A stretch of DNA of 64,000 bases from Chitinophagales bacterium (GCA_016787295.1 JAEUUX010000032.1:31439-95438), one strand, 5' to 3'. Shown: positions 27,963 to 38,086, numbered from the stretch's first letter. Made by a program: numbers and translations. The notes: generated by a model not told the origin, from the sequence alone.

Positions 27963-30900
27963 TTAGTGACTACCACCATGAACTGTGGTGGTATCAGCGG
28001 CAGCTCCATGTCCTTCAGCAGGTTGCTGGTGCGCACCGTGTCCTGCATCGGCAGTATGTTCTTTGGGTGTTGGCGTATCAATACCGGGGCGTTCTTCGCG
28101 ATTCTTGATTTTGGTCATATAACCCACACCTGGCACAACGTGCAATTCTTCTAAAGAATAGTAATTGCGTTCGTTGGTATGTAATTTTGCCACTTTGGTT
28201 TCAGGATTATTGAAGTCGCCAAAAATAATTGCTTCGGTAGGACAAGCTGTTTGGCACGCTGTTTTGATTTCGCCGTCTTTCAATTGGCGATTTTCGCGTT
28301 TAGCAGCCAATTTGCCTTCTTGAATACGTTGCACACAGAAAGAACATTTTTCGATAACCCCTCTTGAACGTACCGTAACATCAGGATTCAATACCATGCG
28401 TGTTAAATCGTTGAACATCGCATATTCATCATTATCAAAAACAGTATCTTTGTAGAAGCTATCCGCAGAATGATAGTCGAACCAATTGAAACGACGCACT
28501 TTGTAGGGACAGTTGTTAGCGCAATAACGCGTACCAATACAACGGTTGTAGGTCATTTGGTTCAAACCTTCACCGCTGTGGTTGGTGGCTGCCACCGGGC
28601 ATACATTTTCGCAAGGTGCGTTTTCGCAGTGCTGACACATCATTGGCATAAACACTACTTCTGGATTTTCGGTATCAGCCCCCATATAGTAGCGGTCGAT
28701 ACGCATCCAGTGCATTTCATGAACACGCACCACTTCGTTTTGTCCAACAACAGGTACATTGTTTTCAATATGACAAGCAGGCACACAAGCACCACAACCT
28801 ATACAAGAGTTAAGGTCAACCGACAAAGCCCAACGGTGTCCGCGACGATATGATTCGCCATGCGGACCATAGTCTATATCAGGACCGTAAAGGGTAAAAT
28901 ATTCACCCTCTTCTCGTTTTTCGTCCCACTCTTTGGAATAGGCATTTCCTGCAAATTTATCTTTTTTGTAGGTATCCAACGATGCCAAACCGACAATAAA
29001 GCGTTCGTCATCAATAGTACTGTGTGTTTGTGTACGGGCTAAAGCATAGTTCACACCGACTTTGGTTAGACTAACACCACCACGAACATAGTTAAATGTT
29101 CCGTCGGCATTGGTGCTAACGAAAGGATAGGCATTTTTACCCACATTAAACTCTTTGGCACCCGCTTTTGTGCGACCATAGCCAATAGCTAAGGCACATG
29201 AACCGTCAGCTTGTCCGGGTTGGAAAATCACAGGTACTTCTACTTTGTAGTTACCTGCTTTTACTTCGATAATATCTCTTTCTTTCCAGCCTTGTTCTTT
29301 GCCATATTTGGGCGATACCAACAACACATTATCCCAGCAAACTTTGCTAATGGGTTCGGGAGATTCTTGCAAGAATGGATTGGCACTATAGCTACCATCA
29401 CCCATCATTACATTTTCATAAATCAACAACTCCATACCATTTGCTTTGCCCGCTGCACCAATGGCGCTGATAGCATTTGCCGCATTAACGGTCACATATT
29501 TGGGTGTTACAGCTTCTTCGGTGACGGTTTCTACTACGGCTGCCGCTACCTGCTGACGTGTGGTATCGGAACTTGCCGTAACAGGTGTACTTTCGCCTGC
29601 CATAAGCATTGTGCCTTTGGTTTTGTTGGGATTATCGGTCTCAAAAATACCATCATGCAAGGCTGCTTCCCAGAAAGCATTGAAACTGCCAAACTTATTT
29701 TGGCGACCAAAAACGTTGGCTTGCCAATAAGCTCGGATATAATTATAGAAATTGCTTGTATTGCCTGCCCATGTCAATAAAGATTCTTGGGCTTGACGTG
29801 TGTCGAAAAGCGGAGCGATGGCAGGTTGCGCCAAGCTATAGTAACCACTTTTAGGTTCAGCATCGTTCCAAGACTCCAAGTAATGATTATCGGGACAAAG
29901 GTATTTAACATTGGTAGCTGTTTCGTCTTCACGGTCGTTGAACGAAATAGAAACGGGTACTTTTTTCAAGCCAGCTACAAATTTATCGGCTTCGGGGTAG
30001 CTATAAGCAGGATTAACACCGTAAAAAATAACAGCACCCACACTGCCAGCATTCATATCGTTCACCAAAGCAGTCATAGCTTTATCATCGCCTTGACCAA
30101 CATTGTAGGTACGCTCGATGCTAAGGGTGTTGCCATAGTTGCCCAACATGCCATTGATAGCATTCACTACCATTTGCACATTGCTATCGTTAGAACCAGC
30201 TACAACCAAAGATTTACCTGCATTGGCTTTGAGTTCCATTGCCAATTGCTCGATACCTTTTTGGGCGTTGGCATCTGATAGACCACCACCGCTGCCAGAT
30301 AGCGCATTATATAGTGCTACAACGGCTGCTCCTTCTTGTGAAGGAAGGATAGTGTAGCGTTTATCGGCATTGGCACCGGTCAAAGACATAGTGCCTTCAA
30401 ATTGCCAGTGTTTTGACATAACGGGGTTTTCGCGGCTCACTTTTCTGCCTTTGGCATACTGCGAGGCAAATTCTATGGGCGAAACCCACGTACCCAAGAA
30501 GTCGGCACCAAAACTGGCAATAATGCTGGCTTTGTCAAAACGGTAAGAAGCAATGGCTTTTGTACCGAATTGCTGTTCGTTGGCATACAACATACCAGCG
30601 TTCGACATGGGTTCATAAACAACATGGCGTGTATTTGGGTATCTATTTCTAAATTCGGCGATAGCGGCGCGCGTAGAGGGGCTAATGACCGAGCTGGTGA
30701 CCAGCGCAATGCTACCACTCACGCCCGACAATTTGCCTGCGATTTCGCCATCGATGATTTTCCAAGTGGTTTTTTTACCGTCTTTTTTGGGATAACGCAA
30801 GCGGTGCATATCATACAAAGACATGATAGAGGCTTGTGTGCGGGCAGATGTGCCACCATGCGTAAGTCCCGAGGCGGTGTTACCTTCTATTTTGATAGGA

Positions 30901-31214
30901 CGACCTTCGCGGGTTTTGACCAACACGCTGCAATAATCACTACCATTGATGAAAGAGGAAGCATAATAGTTGGCGATTCCCGGAACGATTTCTTCTGGTT
31001 TAAAAACGTAGGGGATAGCTTTGCGGACAGGCATCTCGCAACTTGCTGCAATAGCCGCCGCCGAAACACTAAAGCCTAATACTTTGAGGAAGTCGCGGCG
31101 CGATGTCTCGATAGTGGCATCACCCAATAGCGGCAATTCCTCGTTAAACTCTTGGTGTTTGTTGGTGTTTTCGTTATTGAGTTGTTCAAACCCTTGCCAA
31201 ATTTGTTGTTTCAT
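27963..31214 (-). CDS. actB: ACIII subunit ActB (molybdopterin-like plus iron-sulfur fusion)
   Basis: 1083 residues. Tat-type signal RRDFLKVLGFSVSAAAI near residue 38. Residues 80-730 resemble a molybdopterin oxidoreductase fold that in known ACIII carries no cofactor; residues 770-1020 are an NrfC-like ferredoxin domain with four Cys clusters (CIGCGACVPAC, CQHCENAPCENVC, CIGTRYCANNC, CSFC with CQTACP). It carries electrons from ActC to the hemes of ActA. A His/Ala-rich tail ends the protein. Confidence 0.93.
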   Translation of the reverse strand: MKQQIWQGFEQLNNENTNKHQEFNEELPLLGDATIETSRRDFLKVLGFSVSAAAIAASCEMPVRKAIPYVFKPEEIVPGIANYYASSFINGSDYCSVLVKTREGRPIKIEGNTASGLTHGGTSARTQASIMSLYDMHRLRYPKKDGKKTTWKIIDGEIAGKLSGVSGSIALVTSSVISPSTRAAIAEFRNRYPNTRHVVYEPMSNAGMLYANEQQFGTKAIASYRFDKASIIASFGADFLGTWVSPIEFASQYAKGRKVSRENPVMSKHWQFEGTMSLTGANADKRYTILPSQEGAAVVALYNALSGSGGGLSDANAQKGIEQLAMELKANAGKSLVVAGSNDSNVQMVVNAINGMLGNYGNTLSIERTYNVGQGDDKAMTALVNDMNAGSVGAVIFYGVNPAYSYPEADKFVAGLKKVPVSISFNDREDETATNVKYLCPDNHYLESWNDAEPKSGYYSLAQPAIAPLFDTRQAQESLLTWAGNTSNFYNYIRAYWQANVFGRQNKFGSFNAFWEAALHDGIFETDNPNKTKGTMLMAGESTPVTASSDTTRQQVAAAVVETVTEEAVTPKYVTVNAANAISAIGAAGKANGMELLIYENVMMGDGSYSANPFLQESPEPISKVCWDNVLLVSPKYGKEQGWKERDIIEVKAGNYKVEVPVIFQPGQADGSCALAIGYGRTKAGAKEFNVGKNAYPFVSTNADGTFNYVRGGVSLTKVGVNYALARTQTHSTIDDERFIVGLASLDTYKKDKFAGNAYSKEWDEKREEGEYFTLYGPDIDYGPHGESYRRGHRWALSVDLNSCIGCGACVPACHIENNVPVVGQNEVVRVHEMHWMRIDRYYMGADTENPEVVFMPMMCQHCENAPCENVCPVAATNHSGEGLNQMTYNRCIGTRYCANNCPYKVRRFNWFDYHSADSFYKDTVFDNDEYAMFNDLTRMVLNPDVTVRSRGVIEKCSFCVQRIQEGKLAAKRENRQLKDGEIKTACQTACPTEAIIFGDFNNPETKVAKLHTNERNYYSLEELHVVPGVGYMTKIKNREERPGIDTPTPKEHTADAGHGAHQQPAEGHGAAADTTTVHGGSH

Positions 31215-31366
31215 GGCTATATTATGGAGAACTTTTTTTATGAATTGGAAATGGCTTTTCTATAATTAGAAAAGTGATAGACAATAGAACACAGCTAAGA
31301 CACACTATCAATAAATGGCAGACACTGATGTTTACCTAATTTATTAATAATCAGAGATAAACTCGA

Positions 31367-32599
31367 TTAATAGTGGCATTTCTGGCATTCCAAACCACCG
31401 ATGTCACTCACAGTAACTTTCGAAATGTCGTCATTTTTTAATTTATCGTGCAATATTTCGTAGTCTTTATAGAAATTATTGCCACTAAAATTGACTTCGG
31501 TTTGGCGGTGACAGTTAACACACCAGCCCATACCAAGGGTAGCATGTTGTTTCAACAAGTCCATTTCTTGCACTTCGCCGTGGCAGGTTTGACATTTGAC
31601 GTTACCTGCTTTAACGTGTTGGGAGTGGTTAAAATAAACGTGGTCGGGAAGGTTGTGGATGCGCACCCACTCTATTGGTTGAGGTGGGTTAAGGTATTTC
31701 ATGCTATCGGGATTCCAACCGGTGGCGGCATAGATTTTACCAATTTCTTCTTTGCCATATACAGGTCCTTCTTTGATGGCTTTGTGGCAATTCATACATA
31801 GGCTTGGACCAGGTATGACCGCAGATTTACCTTTGGAAGCACCAGAGTGGCAGTATTGGCAATCTATTTTATTGATTCCTGCGTGAATTTTGTGGGAGAA
31901 CTTAATGGGCTGCACAGGGGCATAATTTTGCTGACGACCCAAAGATTGGGCTTGTTCTACTGTGGCATAGCCCAATAAAATAAAAGCAACTAAGGTAAGA
32001 AATGCCAAGGCTTTTTTGCTGAACAAAATACTCATCCAAGAGTATGAGTCTGGCACCAATTGTCCCGCTTTTTCTTTGACCAATTTGTTCAAAGAACCTG
32101 TTACACGTGACAAAACCAACATTACTGCCAATAAGATAAAAGTAATGATGGCTAAAAAGAGGGTCATGTTGTTGCTCACACCACCACCTTCGGCAGGAGC
32201 AGCGGCAGCAGGAGCGGCGGCTACAGGGTTTTCTACCTCTACTTTTACATAGGTAAGGATGTTGTCAATCTGTTTATCAGACAAATTGAAAGCGGGCATG
32301 ATAGATTTGTTGAATTTGTTAAACAATTCAACAGCATAAGGGTCGCCCGATTTAACTACGGCTTGTGAGTTTTTCACCCAATTGTTTATCCAAGCAGCAT
32401 CGCGGCGGTCTTGTATGCCTGCCAAAGCGGGACCAACTACTTGTTTCGACACAGCGTGGCAACTTGCACATTGCCCTTTGAAGGTAGCTTCTCCTTCTTT
32501 ATAGGCAGCATCGGCACGCGGGTCTTGGGCAGAGACTGACCAAACATTGCTCACCAGCAATAGTAAGGCTAACAGATGAAGTAAAAATTTACTTTGCAT
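31367..32599 (-). CDS. actA: ACIII subunit ActA, multiheme cytochrome c with six CxxCH
   Basis: 410 residues with a signal peptide (LLHLLALLLLVSNVWSVSAQ). One CASCH lies in an N-terminal monoheme cytochrome domain (about 25-120), followed by an Ala/Pro linker, two hydrophobic segments, and a C-terminal pentaheme part (CQYCH, CMNCH, CQTCH, CVNCH, CQKCH). The described ActA is pentaheme, so the N-terminal domain is an extra heme and could pass electrons onward to the oxidase. First gene of the operon. Confidence 0.9.
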   Translation of the reverse strand: MQSKFLLHLLALLLLVSNVWSVSAQDPRADAAYKEGEATFKGQCASCHAVSKQVVGPALAGIQDRRDAAWINNWVKNSQAVVKSGDPYAVELFNKFNKSIMPAFNLSDKQIDNILTYVKVEVENPVAAAPAAAAPAEGGGVSNNMTLFLAIITFILLAVMLVLSRVTGSLNKLVKEKAGQLVPDSYSWMSILFSKKALAFLTLVAFILLGYATVEQAQSLGRQQNYAPVQPIKFSHKIHAGINKIDCQYCHSGASKGKSAVIPGPSLCMNCHKAIKEGPVYGKEEIGKIYAATGWNPDSMKYLNPPQPIEWVRIHNLPDHVYFNHSQHVKAGNVKCQTCHGEVQEMDLLKQHATLGMGWCVNCHRQTEVNFSGNNFYKDYEILHDKLKNDDISKVTVSDIGGLECQKCHY

Positions 32600-32913
32600 A
32601 TTATTGAGAGTCCTTTATTAGGTAGATAGCACAGAGAGTAGTATTGAGACGGAGAGTATAAAAATACTAACCAACAACCTGATAGTGGTTGTACTATCAA
32701 ATTGCAGGATATAGAACAATTATATGAAGGAACTAAAATTGGGTAGGAGTAAGTTAGGCAAGAAAATTAGGTGTGTGACCAATTAAATTCGCTGTCAAAT
32801 AACCAACAGTTCAATCTGATCAACTACAAAAAGTGACATATTGCTATGCAATGGGGCGGGATTAGTGGCAGTGGTGTTGTTAAGTTTTTTTAACACTTAT
32901 CTGAATGCGGGTG

Positions 32914-32947
32914 CAAAGGTAAGAGTCTATACGTTATTATGCAACAA
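32914..32947 (-). promoter_or_regulatory. Promoter of the ACIII-oxidase operon
   Basis: Minus strand: TTG elements (32942-32947), spacer about 20 nt, TACCTTTG (32914-32921), giving a leader of about 310 nt before actA. The long leader may hold regulation; several T-runs but no clear riboswitch were seen. Confidence 0.6.
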
Positions 32948-33396
32948 GTTGTGTATTTTTTTTTGTTATTTAGATAGTTTCTAAATAACAAACGTTTTTT
33001 TGTAGCATTTAATTATGAGATTTGCGAATTGTTTATTGTGAATAAGGAGCAGATAATGCCCTAAACATTTTTAGTATTTGGTATAGTTGTCAACATTATC
33101 TTTCAAAACTTTCAATTTTTTTTGAAAGATGCCTTGTTTTTATCCCTGAAATAGCCTTATTTTGGGGTGCAAAGTTACAAAAGTGTATACGATTTTTGTA
33201 CCTTTTAGGCACTTTTTTTTCTATTTTTGGCGCATTTTTTTGTTTTTGCTGCTATTTTTTGTGACATTGCCATGAAACTTGTGCTTATTATCGCCTTTTT
33301 TGTTGGAGATATGCATTTCATATAGCTCACAAGGTTGTTTTCATTTTTTTCTGAAAGTTTTGAAAGTATGTTAATAGGTCTGTCATCTTAATTATC
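32948..33396. other. A+T-rich gap upstream of the respiratory operon
   Basis: No gene seen. One further minus-strand TAACTTTG (33170-33177) lacks a clear -33 partner and might be a second distal promoter for actA. Confidence 0.4.
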
Positions 33397-34635
33397 CTAA
33401 TGGTCGTGCTTTTGTTCTTCGTTGTGTGGGTCATATAAACCTTCGACTTCTGTATCCAAAGGCATATTGCTGTAGGTGGTGTCTAAGGGATTTTCTTGTT
33501 CCCATTTTTTATAGGCTTCCGATGCCCAAAATTCTTGGTATTCGTTAGTGGGCAGAAAATTAGCTGGGTTATAGCCAAATTTTTCTTTGATAGGCGCAAA
33601 ATAGTCTACGGCTTCGTCATATTTACCCATATCTATCAACAAACCCGAAATGCGCAAATAAGCATCTTGTAGGTTAGGTTCTTGTTTAATGACCTCGCGC
33701 AACAAAGTGGCTGCTTTTTCGGGTTGTTTAAATTCATAGTATACATCAGACAAAATAACTTTGAGGTAGTTGTCGCCGCCCAAGGTTTTGTCCATTTTTT
33801 CTATTGCTGGAAAAATGGCGTTGGTGTCGCGCTTGGCTAAGGCATGTTGCATTTGCATATAGACCAAAGCGGGGTCATCGGGATAGATTTTTTGGTAGCC
33901 ATCGACGGCTTGTTGATAAGCGGACTCATCCTTGGAGGCTGCTGCCAAATTAATTTTCATCACTTGAAGCATTTTATCCTCTTGCAAAACGTTGGGCATT
34001 TTTTTGTATAAAGCCAAGGCTTCTTCAAATTGTTGTGCTTGTGCCATGGCGGTTATAGAGTCGATGGTAGCAAAATTTCCGATATAGGCTTTGTCTGCGG
34101 CAGGTGTCTTGCTTAAATCCAACAGTTGGATAGAATCAACCAAAGGTGTGTAGTAGAGTCGGCGCAAAGTGGGTGCAAAACTCAAACCACCTTGATAGAC
34201 ATAAAAATCGCTAATTTTGATTCCATCACGCGTATTTTTGAGATAGGCTTCCATATAGTTGAGACCCTCAGACGAGGCAAAGCGAAACAAAGCGGTGGGT
34301 TTATCAGGAAAATTACGCAAGCGCAAAAATTTGATACTTCCCAAACCGTCCTTGCCCATCATGCTCATAAAGGTAGCTCCCACATTGAGTTCTTGTTTGA
34401 TGTTGTTGCGAAAACTTTTTTCGTGGTCTTCGGGTGTACCCACAGAGGCGACGATATCATCGATAATGGCATCGAACTCGAAGTGGTCATTAAAAAAACT
34501 AGGGTCTCCTTTTTGAATGTGCGATTCTATTTCTTTCGCAAAATCTTCGTATTTACTTTGGGAAGCATTGTTTTTGCAGCCAATAGCGATAAACAATAAG
34601 CAGCAACTGCAAAACAACCAAATACTTTTATACAT
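33397..34635 (-). CDS. TPR-containing lipoprotein of unknown function
   Basis: 412 residues. Lipobox IAIGC at residues 16-20. Residues 30-180 form a DUF-like domain with alternating strands; residues 190-360 contain TPR-like helix pairs (AQQFEEALALYKKMP, VDGYQKIYPDDPALVYMQMQ, EKAATLLREVIKQEPNLQDAYLRI). Ends in an acidic/His tail. Located upstream of, but not in, the respiratory operon. A scaffold role in the periplasm is inferred. Confidence 0.7.
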   Translation of the reverse strand: MYKSIWLFCSCCLLFIAIGCKNNASQSKYEDFAKEIESHIQKGDPSFFNDHFEFDAIIDDIVASVGTPEDHEKSFRNNIKQELNVGATFMSMMGKDGLGSIKFLRLRNFPDKPTALFRFASSEGLNYMEAYLKNTRDGIKISDFYVYQGGLSFAPTLRRLYYTPLVDSIQLLDLSKTPAADKAYIGNFATIDSITAMAQAQQFEEALALYKKMPNVLQEDKMLQVMKINLAAASKDESAYQQAVDGYQKIYPDDPALVYMQMQHALAKRDTNAIFPAIEKMDKTLGGDNYLKVILSDVYYEFKQPEKAATLLREVIKQEPNLQDAYLRISGLLIDMGKYDEAVDYFAPIKEKFGYNPANFLPTNEYQEFWASEAYKKWEQENPLDTTYSNMPLDTEVEGLYDPHNEEQKHDH

Positions 34636-34699
34636 AGTTCGGGGATAGAGTTTACACTATCTTGGGTTGCGCGCGGGTGTGTGGCAACGGATAGTTGGG

Positions 34700-35257
34700 T
34701 TAAGAATGGTCGGGTGTGGGTGTTGTGGGTGTGATATAAAAACCTATTAAATCTTGTGATTCGTTATTTCGAATAACGGTTTTTCGCAATTGTGGGTCGT
34801 AGACAAAACCGCATCGCAGCAGTACTTGTTGGGAGCGATGATTCCACACCATTGTATAGGCATAGAGGCGTGGTATTTGCCATTTTTGAAAAACATATTG
34901 CACAAAAAATCGCAATATTGTGGTCATTATTCCTTGTCCCCAATAGGGTCGTGCTAACCAATAACCAATTTCCACTTGGCTGTCTTGGGGCGTAAGAATG
35001 GCATTATTAACCAAACCAATACCGCCAATTATTTCGTCAGTCGGGCGATGACAAATAGAAAACTCACGAACAAAACCATGTTCAAGTTCAAATTCATGGA
35101 CATAGTTGTAGAACCATGTAGCAGAGTCGAGGGTATAGGGGTATGGTATTCCTCCGGTTGTGCGATGATACTCGGGGTCGTTTAGGTATTTTACCAAGGT
35201 AGCTCGGTCTTTCCAACGCAAAGCTACTAATTCAAAGGTGTCATTAATAGCTATCAT
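34700..35257 (-). CDS. GNAT N-acetyltransferase, RimJ/RimL type
   Basis: 185 residues from MIAINDTFELVALRW; the longer frame upstream is leader. RimJ/L pattern: TFELVALRWKDRATLVKYLNDPE at the start, IGGIGLVNN, QVEIGYWLARPYWGQGIMT (acetyl-CoA pyrophosphate loop), and NHRSQQVLLRCGF. Substrate unknown; the best-known members acetylate ribosomal protein N-termini. It has a consensus promoter 35 nt upstream and is divergent from pfkA. Confidence 0.85.
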   Translation of the reverse strand: MIAINDTFELVALRWKDRATLVKYLNDPEYHRTTGGIPYPYTLDSATWFYNYVHEFELEHGFVREFSICHRPTDEIIGGIGLVNNAILTPQDSQVEIGYWLARPYWGQGIMTTILRFFVQYVFQKWQIPRLYAYTMVWNHRSQQVLLRCGFVYDPQLRKTVIRNNESQDLIGFYITPTTPTPDHS

Positions 35258-35291
35258 GGTAACAATTAGTGGTGGTATTCTTTTTGGGGCG

Positions 35292-35323
35292 CAAAGGTAC
35301 GCTTTTCGCAATAAAATGCACAA
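35292..35323 (-). promoter_or_regulatory. Promoter of the GNAT gene
   Basis: Minus strand TTG (35321-35323), 21-nt spacer, TACCTTTG (35292-35299), a close match to the Bacteroidota consensus. Confidence 0.65.
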
Positions 35324-35373
35324 CTTTTGCTGTATAATTGCTTTTTTCGACAAAAAAAATTGTTGTTGGTGGC

Positions 35374-35401
35374 TTGATTTTGTTAAAAAGTTGTACCTTT
35401 G
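35374..35401 (+). promoter_or_regulatory. Promoter of pfkA
   Basis: TTG (35374-35376), 17-nt spacer, TACCTTTG (35394-35401), about 100 nt before the start codon and divergent from the GNAT promoter. Confidence 0.6.
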
Positions 35402-35498
35402 TATGCCTATATTCACTATTCAAGTTCGCGAACGACAAACATAGGTTTTGTTATTTCATCTTCCTGTATTTCTATTTTATAACACCTCATTTTGTAGT

Positions 35499-36485
35499 AT
35501 GAACAAGACAATTAAACGCATTGGCGTATTTACTTCGGGTGGCGACTCACCCGGCATGAATGCTTGTATTAGGGCTGTGGTGCGCACTGCTTTGTATCAT
35601 GGCTTGCATGTAACAGGGATTATGCGCGGCTATGAAGGCATGATAGACGGCGATTTTAAAGAAATGAATCGCGATTCGGTGAGCAACATCTTGCACCGCG
35701 GCGGTACTATCCTCAAAACAGCCCGCAGCGAACGTTTCAGAACAGAGGAAGGCATGAAAACCGCTTATAGGGCGCTCAAAGCCGAACGGATTGATGCTGT
35801 TGTGGCAATTGGTGGGGACGGAACTTTTAGGGGGGCAACAGAGTTTTCGAGCAAATATGACATTCCTTTTATTGGTGTTCCCGGCACCATCGACAACGAC
35901 CTCTTTGGCACAGATTATACCATAGGTTACGACACCGCCCTCAATACGGTCATCGAAGCCGTCGACAAAATCAGAGATACCGCCCAATCGCACGACCGCA
36001 TATTTTTTATTGAAGTGATGGGGCGCGATGCGGGTTTCATTGCCCTGAATGCTGGTATTGCTGTTGGCTCCGAAGCTATCCTCATTCCCGAAACACCTAC
36101 CGACCTCCAAAGTGTTGCCGACCATTTGGAAGACGACTGGGTACGCAAAAAAACATCGAGCATCGTCATTGTGGCAGAAGGAGAGGAAGAAGGCGGCGCT
36201 CTCAAAATTGCTGAAAAAATAAAAGCCATCTTGCCTAAACATTTCGACATCAAAGTGACCATCTTGGGGCATATTCAGCGCGGTGGCAACCCCACTTGCT
36301 TAGACCGCGTGTTGGCAAGCCGCTTGGGTTGTGCGGCTGTCGAAGCCCTACTCAAAGGCAAACACACCGAAATGGCAGGTCTGATTCATGACAAAGTTGT
36401 TTTCACACCTTTTGCCAAAGCCGTCAAACACCACGTTGAGCCTGATAACGAGTTGGTGCATCTGGCAGATTTGTTGGGGCATTAA
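35499..36485 (+). CDS. pfkA: ATP-dependent 6-phosphofructokinase
   Basis: 328 residues from MNKTIKRIGVFTSGGDSPGMN; a 17-residue upstream extension is ignored. Conserved sites: ATP loop FTSGGDSPGMNA, AIGGDGTFRGA (GGDGT, ATP-type with Gly), PGTIDNDLFGTD with the catalytic Asp, MGRDAGFIAL, and HIQRGGNPTCLDR. Phosphorylates fructose 6-phosphate in glycolysis. Length equals E. coli PfkA. Followed at 17 nt by a small membrane protein gene, possibly on the same transcript. Confidence 0.95.
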   Translation: MNKTIKRIGVFTSGGDSPGMNACIRAVVRTALYHGLHVTGIMRGYEGMIDGDFKEMNRDSVSNILHRGGTILKTARSERFRTEEGMKTAYRALKAERIDAVVAIGGDGTFRGATEFSSKYDIPFIGVPGTIDNDLFGTDYTIGYDTALNTVIEAVDKIRDTAQSHDRIFFIEVMGRDAGFIALNAGIAVGSEAILIPETPTDLQSVADHLEDDWVRKKTSSIVIVAEGEEEGGALKIAEKIKAILPKHFDIKVTILGHIQRGGNPTCLDRVLASRLGCAAVEALLKGKHTEMAGLIHDKVVFTPFAKAVKHHVEPDNELVHLADLLGH

Positions 36486-36501
36486 AAGTATCATTTAGTT
36501 T

Positions 36502-36753
36502 ATGTTATTACTCCAAGCCATGATGGGTTTAGGAATGCTCCTGTTTCCTTTATACATCTTAGTACTATTAGTTGCAACACCTTTGTTGACTGCAAAAGTC
36601 TATGAAGCGGGTGCAAAATATGTTGATTGGAATATTGTTGTAGCATTTGTTTGGTTTATCATCAGCATCATTGTGGCTTTTAGTATAGCATTATGTTTGC
36701 TTTTAGCCATTACTATGGCTTTTTCATTGTTACTCGATTCAACTCTCAATTGA
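36502..36753 (+). CDS. Small two- to three-helix membrane protein (83 aa)
   Basis: Almost wholly hydrophobic: helix at 7-30, short polar loop YEAGAKYVDWN, helix 46-78. Pattern and spacing resemble the next gene, so the two are probably diverged duplicates. No family recognised. Confidence 0.55.
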   Translation: MLLLQAMMGLGMLLFPLYILVLLVATPLLTAKVYEAGAKYVDWNIVVAFVWFIISIIVAFSIALCLLLAITMAFSLLLDSTLN

Positions 36754-36817
36754 GCAAAGCTAAGTAGAAAAATTTCTCTGCATTTTACTTATATCATCTG
36801 CCCATACACATTGTATC

Positions 36818-37129
36818 ATGTTTGCTTTCAAAAACTATCGTATGAAAGCGATAATCCCTTTCTTAATTTTTATAGTTTTTATACTGTCGTTTATTTTATT
36901 CCTTTTTTGGATTGTTATAAAGGTATACGGTTATGGTGTAACTCGTAAGTCACACGTGTCGGTATTTGCTACATTTGTCTGGCTATTCATAAGTTTTATA
37001 ACAGCTTGTCTATGTTTTGTGCTGATAGCAAATATCGCATACATTATAGATTATTGGTTATTTGACCAAACTTTTTCTACCCCATATCCAGCCGATTTTA
37101 ACGACATAGAAGGTGATATGATAGATTAA
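36818..37129 (+). CDS. Small membrane protein (103 aa), paralog-like to the preceding gene
   Basis: Two hydrophobic helices (about 11-34 and 46-76) around a polar loop with Lys/Ser/His, then an acidic tail. Helix-loop-helix layout matches the 83-residue protein 64 nt upstream. Followed by a strong terminator, so pfkA and the two membrane genes may form one unit. Confidence 0.55.
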   Translation: MFAFKNYRMKAIIPFLIFIVFILSFILFLFWIVIKVYGYGVTRKSHVSVFATFVWLFISFITACLCFVLIANIAYIIDYWLFDQTFSTPYPADFNDIEGDMID

Positions 37130-37145
37130 TTAGGTTTTATTGTCT

Positions 37146-37188
37146 AAAAAAATACGGATTCGTTCAAAAAACGAATCCGTATTTTTTT
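37146..37188. terminator. Strong terminator, A-rich on one side and T-rich on the other
   Basis: A 19-bp perfect stem centred on CAAAAA, with A7 on the left and T7 on the right, so it can stop transcripts in both directions. Confidence 0.88.
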
Positions 37189-37217
37189 AGTACTTAACCT
37201 ATCTTCACAAATCAAAC

Positions 37218-37251
37218 AATAGGCTGCCTCCGCGTCGGGAGACAGCCTATT
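37218..37251 (-). terminator. Hairpin after the T9SS cargo gene
   Basis: AATAGGCTG/CAGCCTATT with inner CCTCC/GGAG; lies 31 nt past the stop of the minus-strand gene, tail moderately T-rich. Confidence 0.6.
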
Positions 37252-37281
37252 AAAAGTTTTTGGGAGATGCTTACCACCTTA

Positions 37282-38016
37282 TCACCACTTCACCAATTTA
37301 TTGATAGAGCGATGATCGCCATTGATGTGTTCCACAAAATATAAACCTGCGGGCAATGCCGCTACATCGATTTGGTCAGCTTGGCGGGCATACATGACAC
37401 AAGTGCCTGCTTGGTTCCAAACGTACACTTGCTCTGAGAAAGGAAAAAAAGCTATATCTCGACAGGGATTAGGAAACAAAGCCAACGTATTAGATAGAGG
37501 CAAACTTGGAGAATCAATGCTTGTGGCATAACAATCTAAAATTTTTGTGGTGAACTGGGTATATGGAATAGTATCACGTACAAAATCATTATCAATAAAA
37601 CCTATAGCTTGTTCATTGCGGATATTTACTATATAGTTACCACAACCATCTAAATGATAGTCTCCATTTATTTCTAAAGAGTTATTAGGATCAATACCCC
37701 GTATAATAGCCATGACCAAGGTGTCATTATCTTGCAAATAGTCGACAAAACCTCTACAACTTGCACCTGTCCAATCTCCCCAAATCATCAATGAATCGCG
37801 AGTTTCGTTGCCATACAAATACTCAAGTACATCAACTTTGATGCCATGTGCTATATGCTCTTTAACAACCATTTTTGCGATGCAGTTTCCTTGATATTGA
37901 TCCAAAAATAAATTAAGGCGGAATATGCTTTCACAGAAACTGTTAGGAACATCTAAACACAAACAAGCGTGTAAAGAAGAAGAGAAAAACAATAGTAGGA
38001 ATAGTAGTTTTTTCAT
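37282..38016 (-). CDS. Secreted Cys-rich protein with T9SS type A sorting domain
   Basis: 244 residues from MKKLLFLLLFFSSSLHAC; upstream in-frame ATGs at 38031 and 38130 are possible but lack a better signal. A Cys-rich N-terminal domain (CLCLDVPNSFCESIF, CRGFVDYLQDNDTLVMAIIRG, DGCGNYIVNI) resembles a secreted TIMP/netrin-like fold, which is only a guess. The C-terminal 70 residues form a Por secretion (T9SS) sorting domain: LALFPNPCRD, a central VYVWNQAGTCV and LPAGLYFVEHINGDHRSINKLVKW. Expected on the cell surface or released. Confidence 0.75.
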   Translation of the reverse strand: MKKLLFLLLFFSSSLHACLCLDVPNSFCESIFRLNLFLDQYQGNCIAKMVVKEHIAHGIKVDVLEYLYGNETRDSLMIWGDWTGASCRGFVDYLQDNDTLVMAIIRGIDPNNSLEINGDYHLDGCGNYIVNIRNEQAIGFIDNDFVRDTIPYTQFTTKILDCYATSIDSPSLPLSNTLALFPNPCRDIAFFPFSEQVYVWNQAGTCVMYARQADQIDVAALPAGLYFVEHINGDHRSINKLVKW

Positions 38017-38086
38017 GTTTATTTGATTCATTTGGCAAAGGTTCGCTTCTGTTGGAAAACAACAAAAACGAACCTTTGTATATTTT

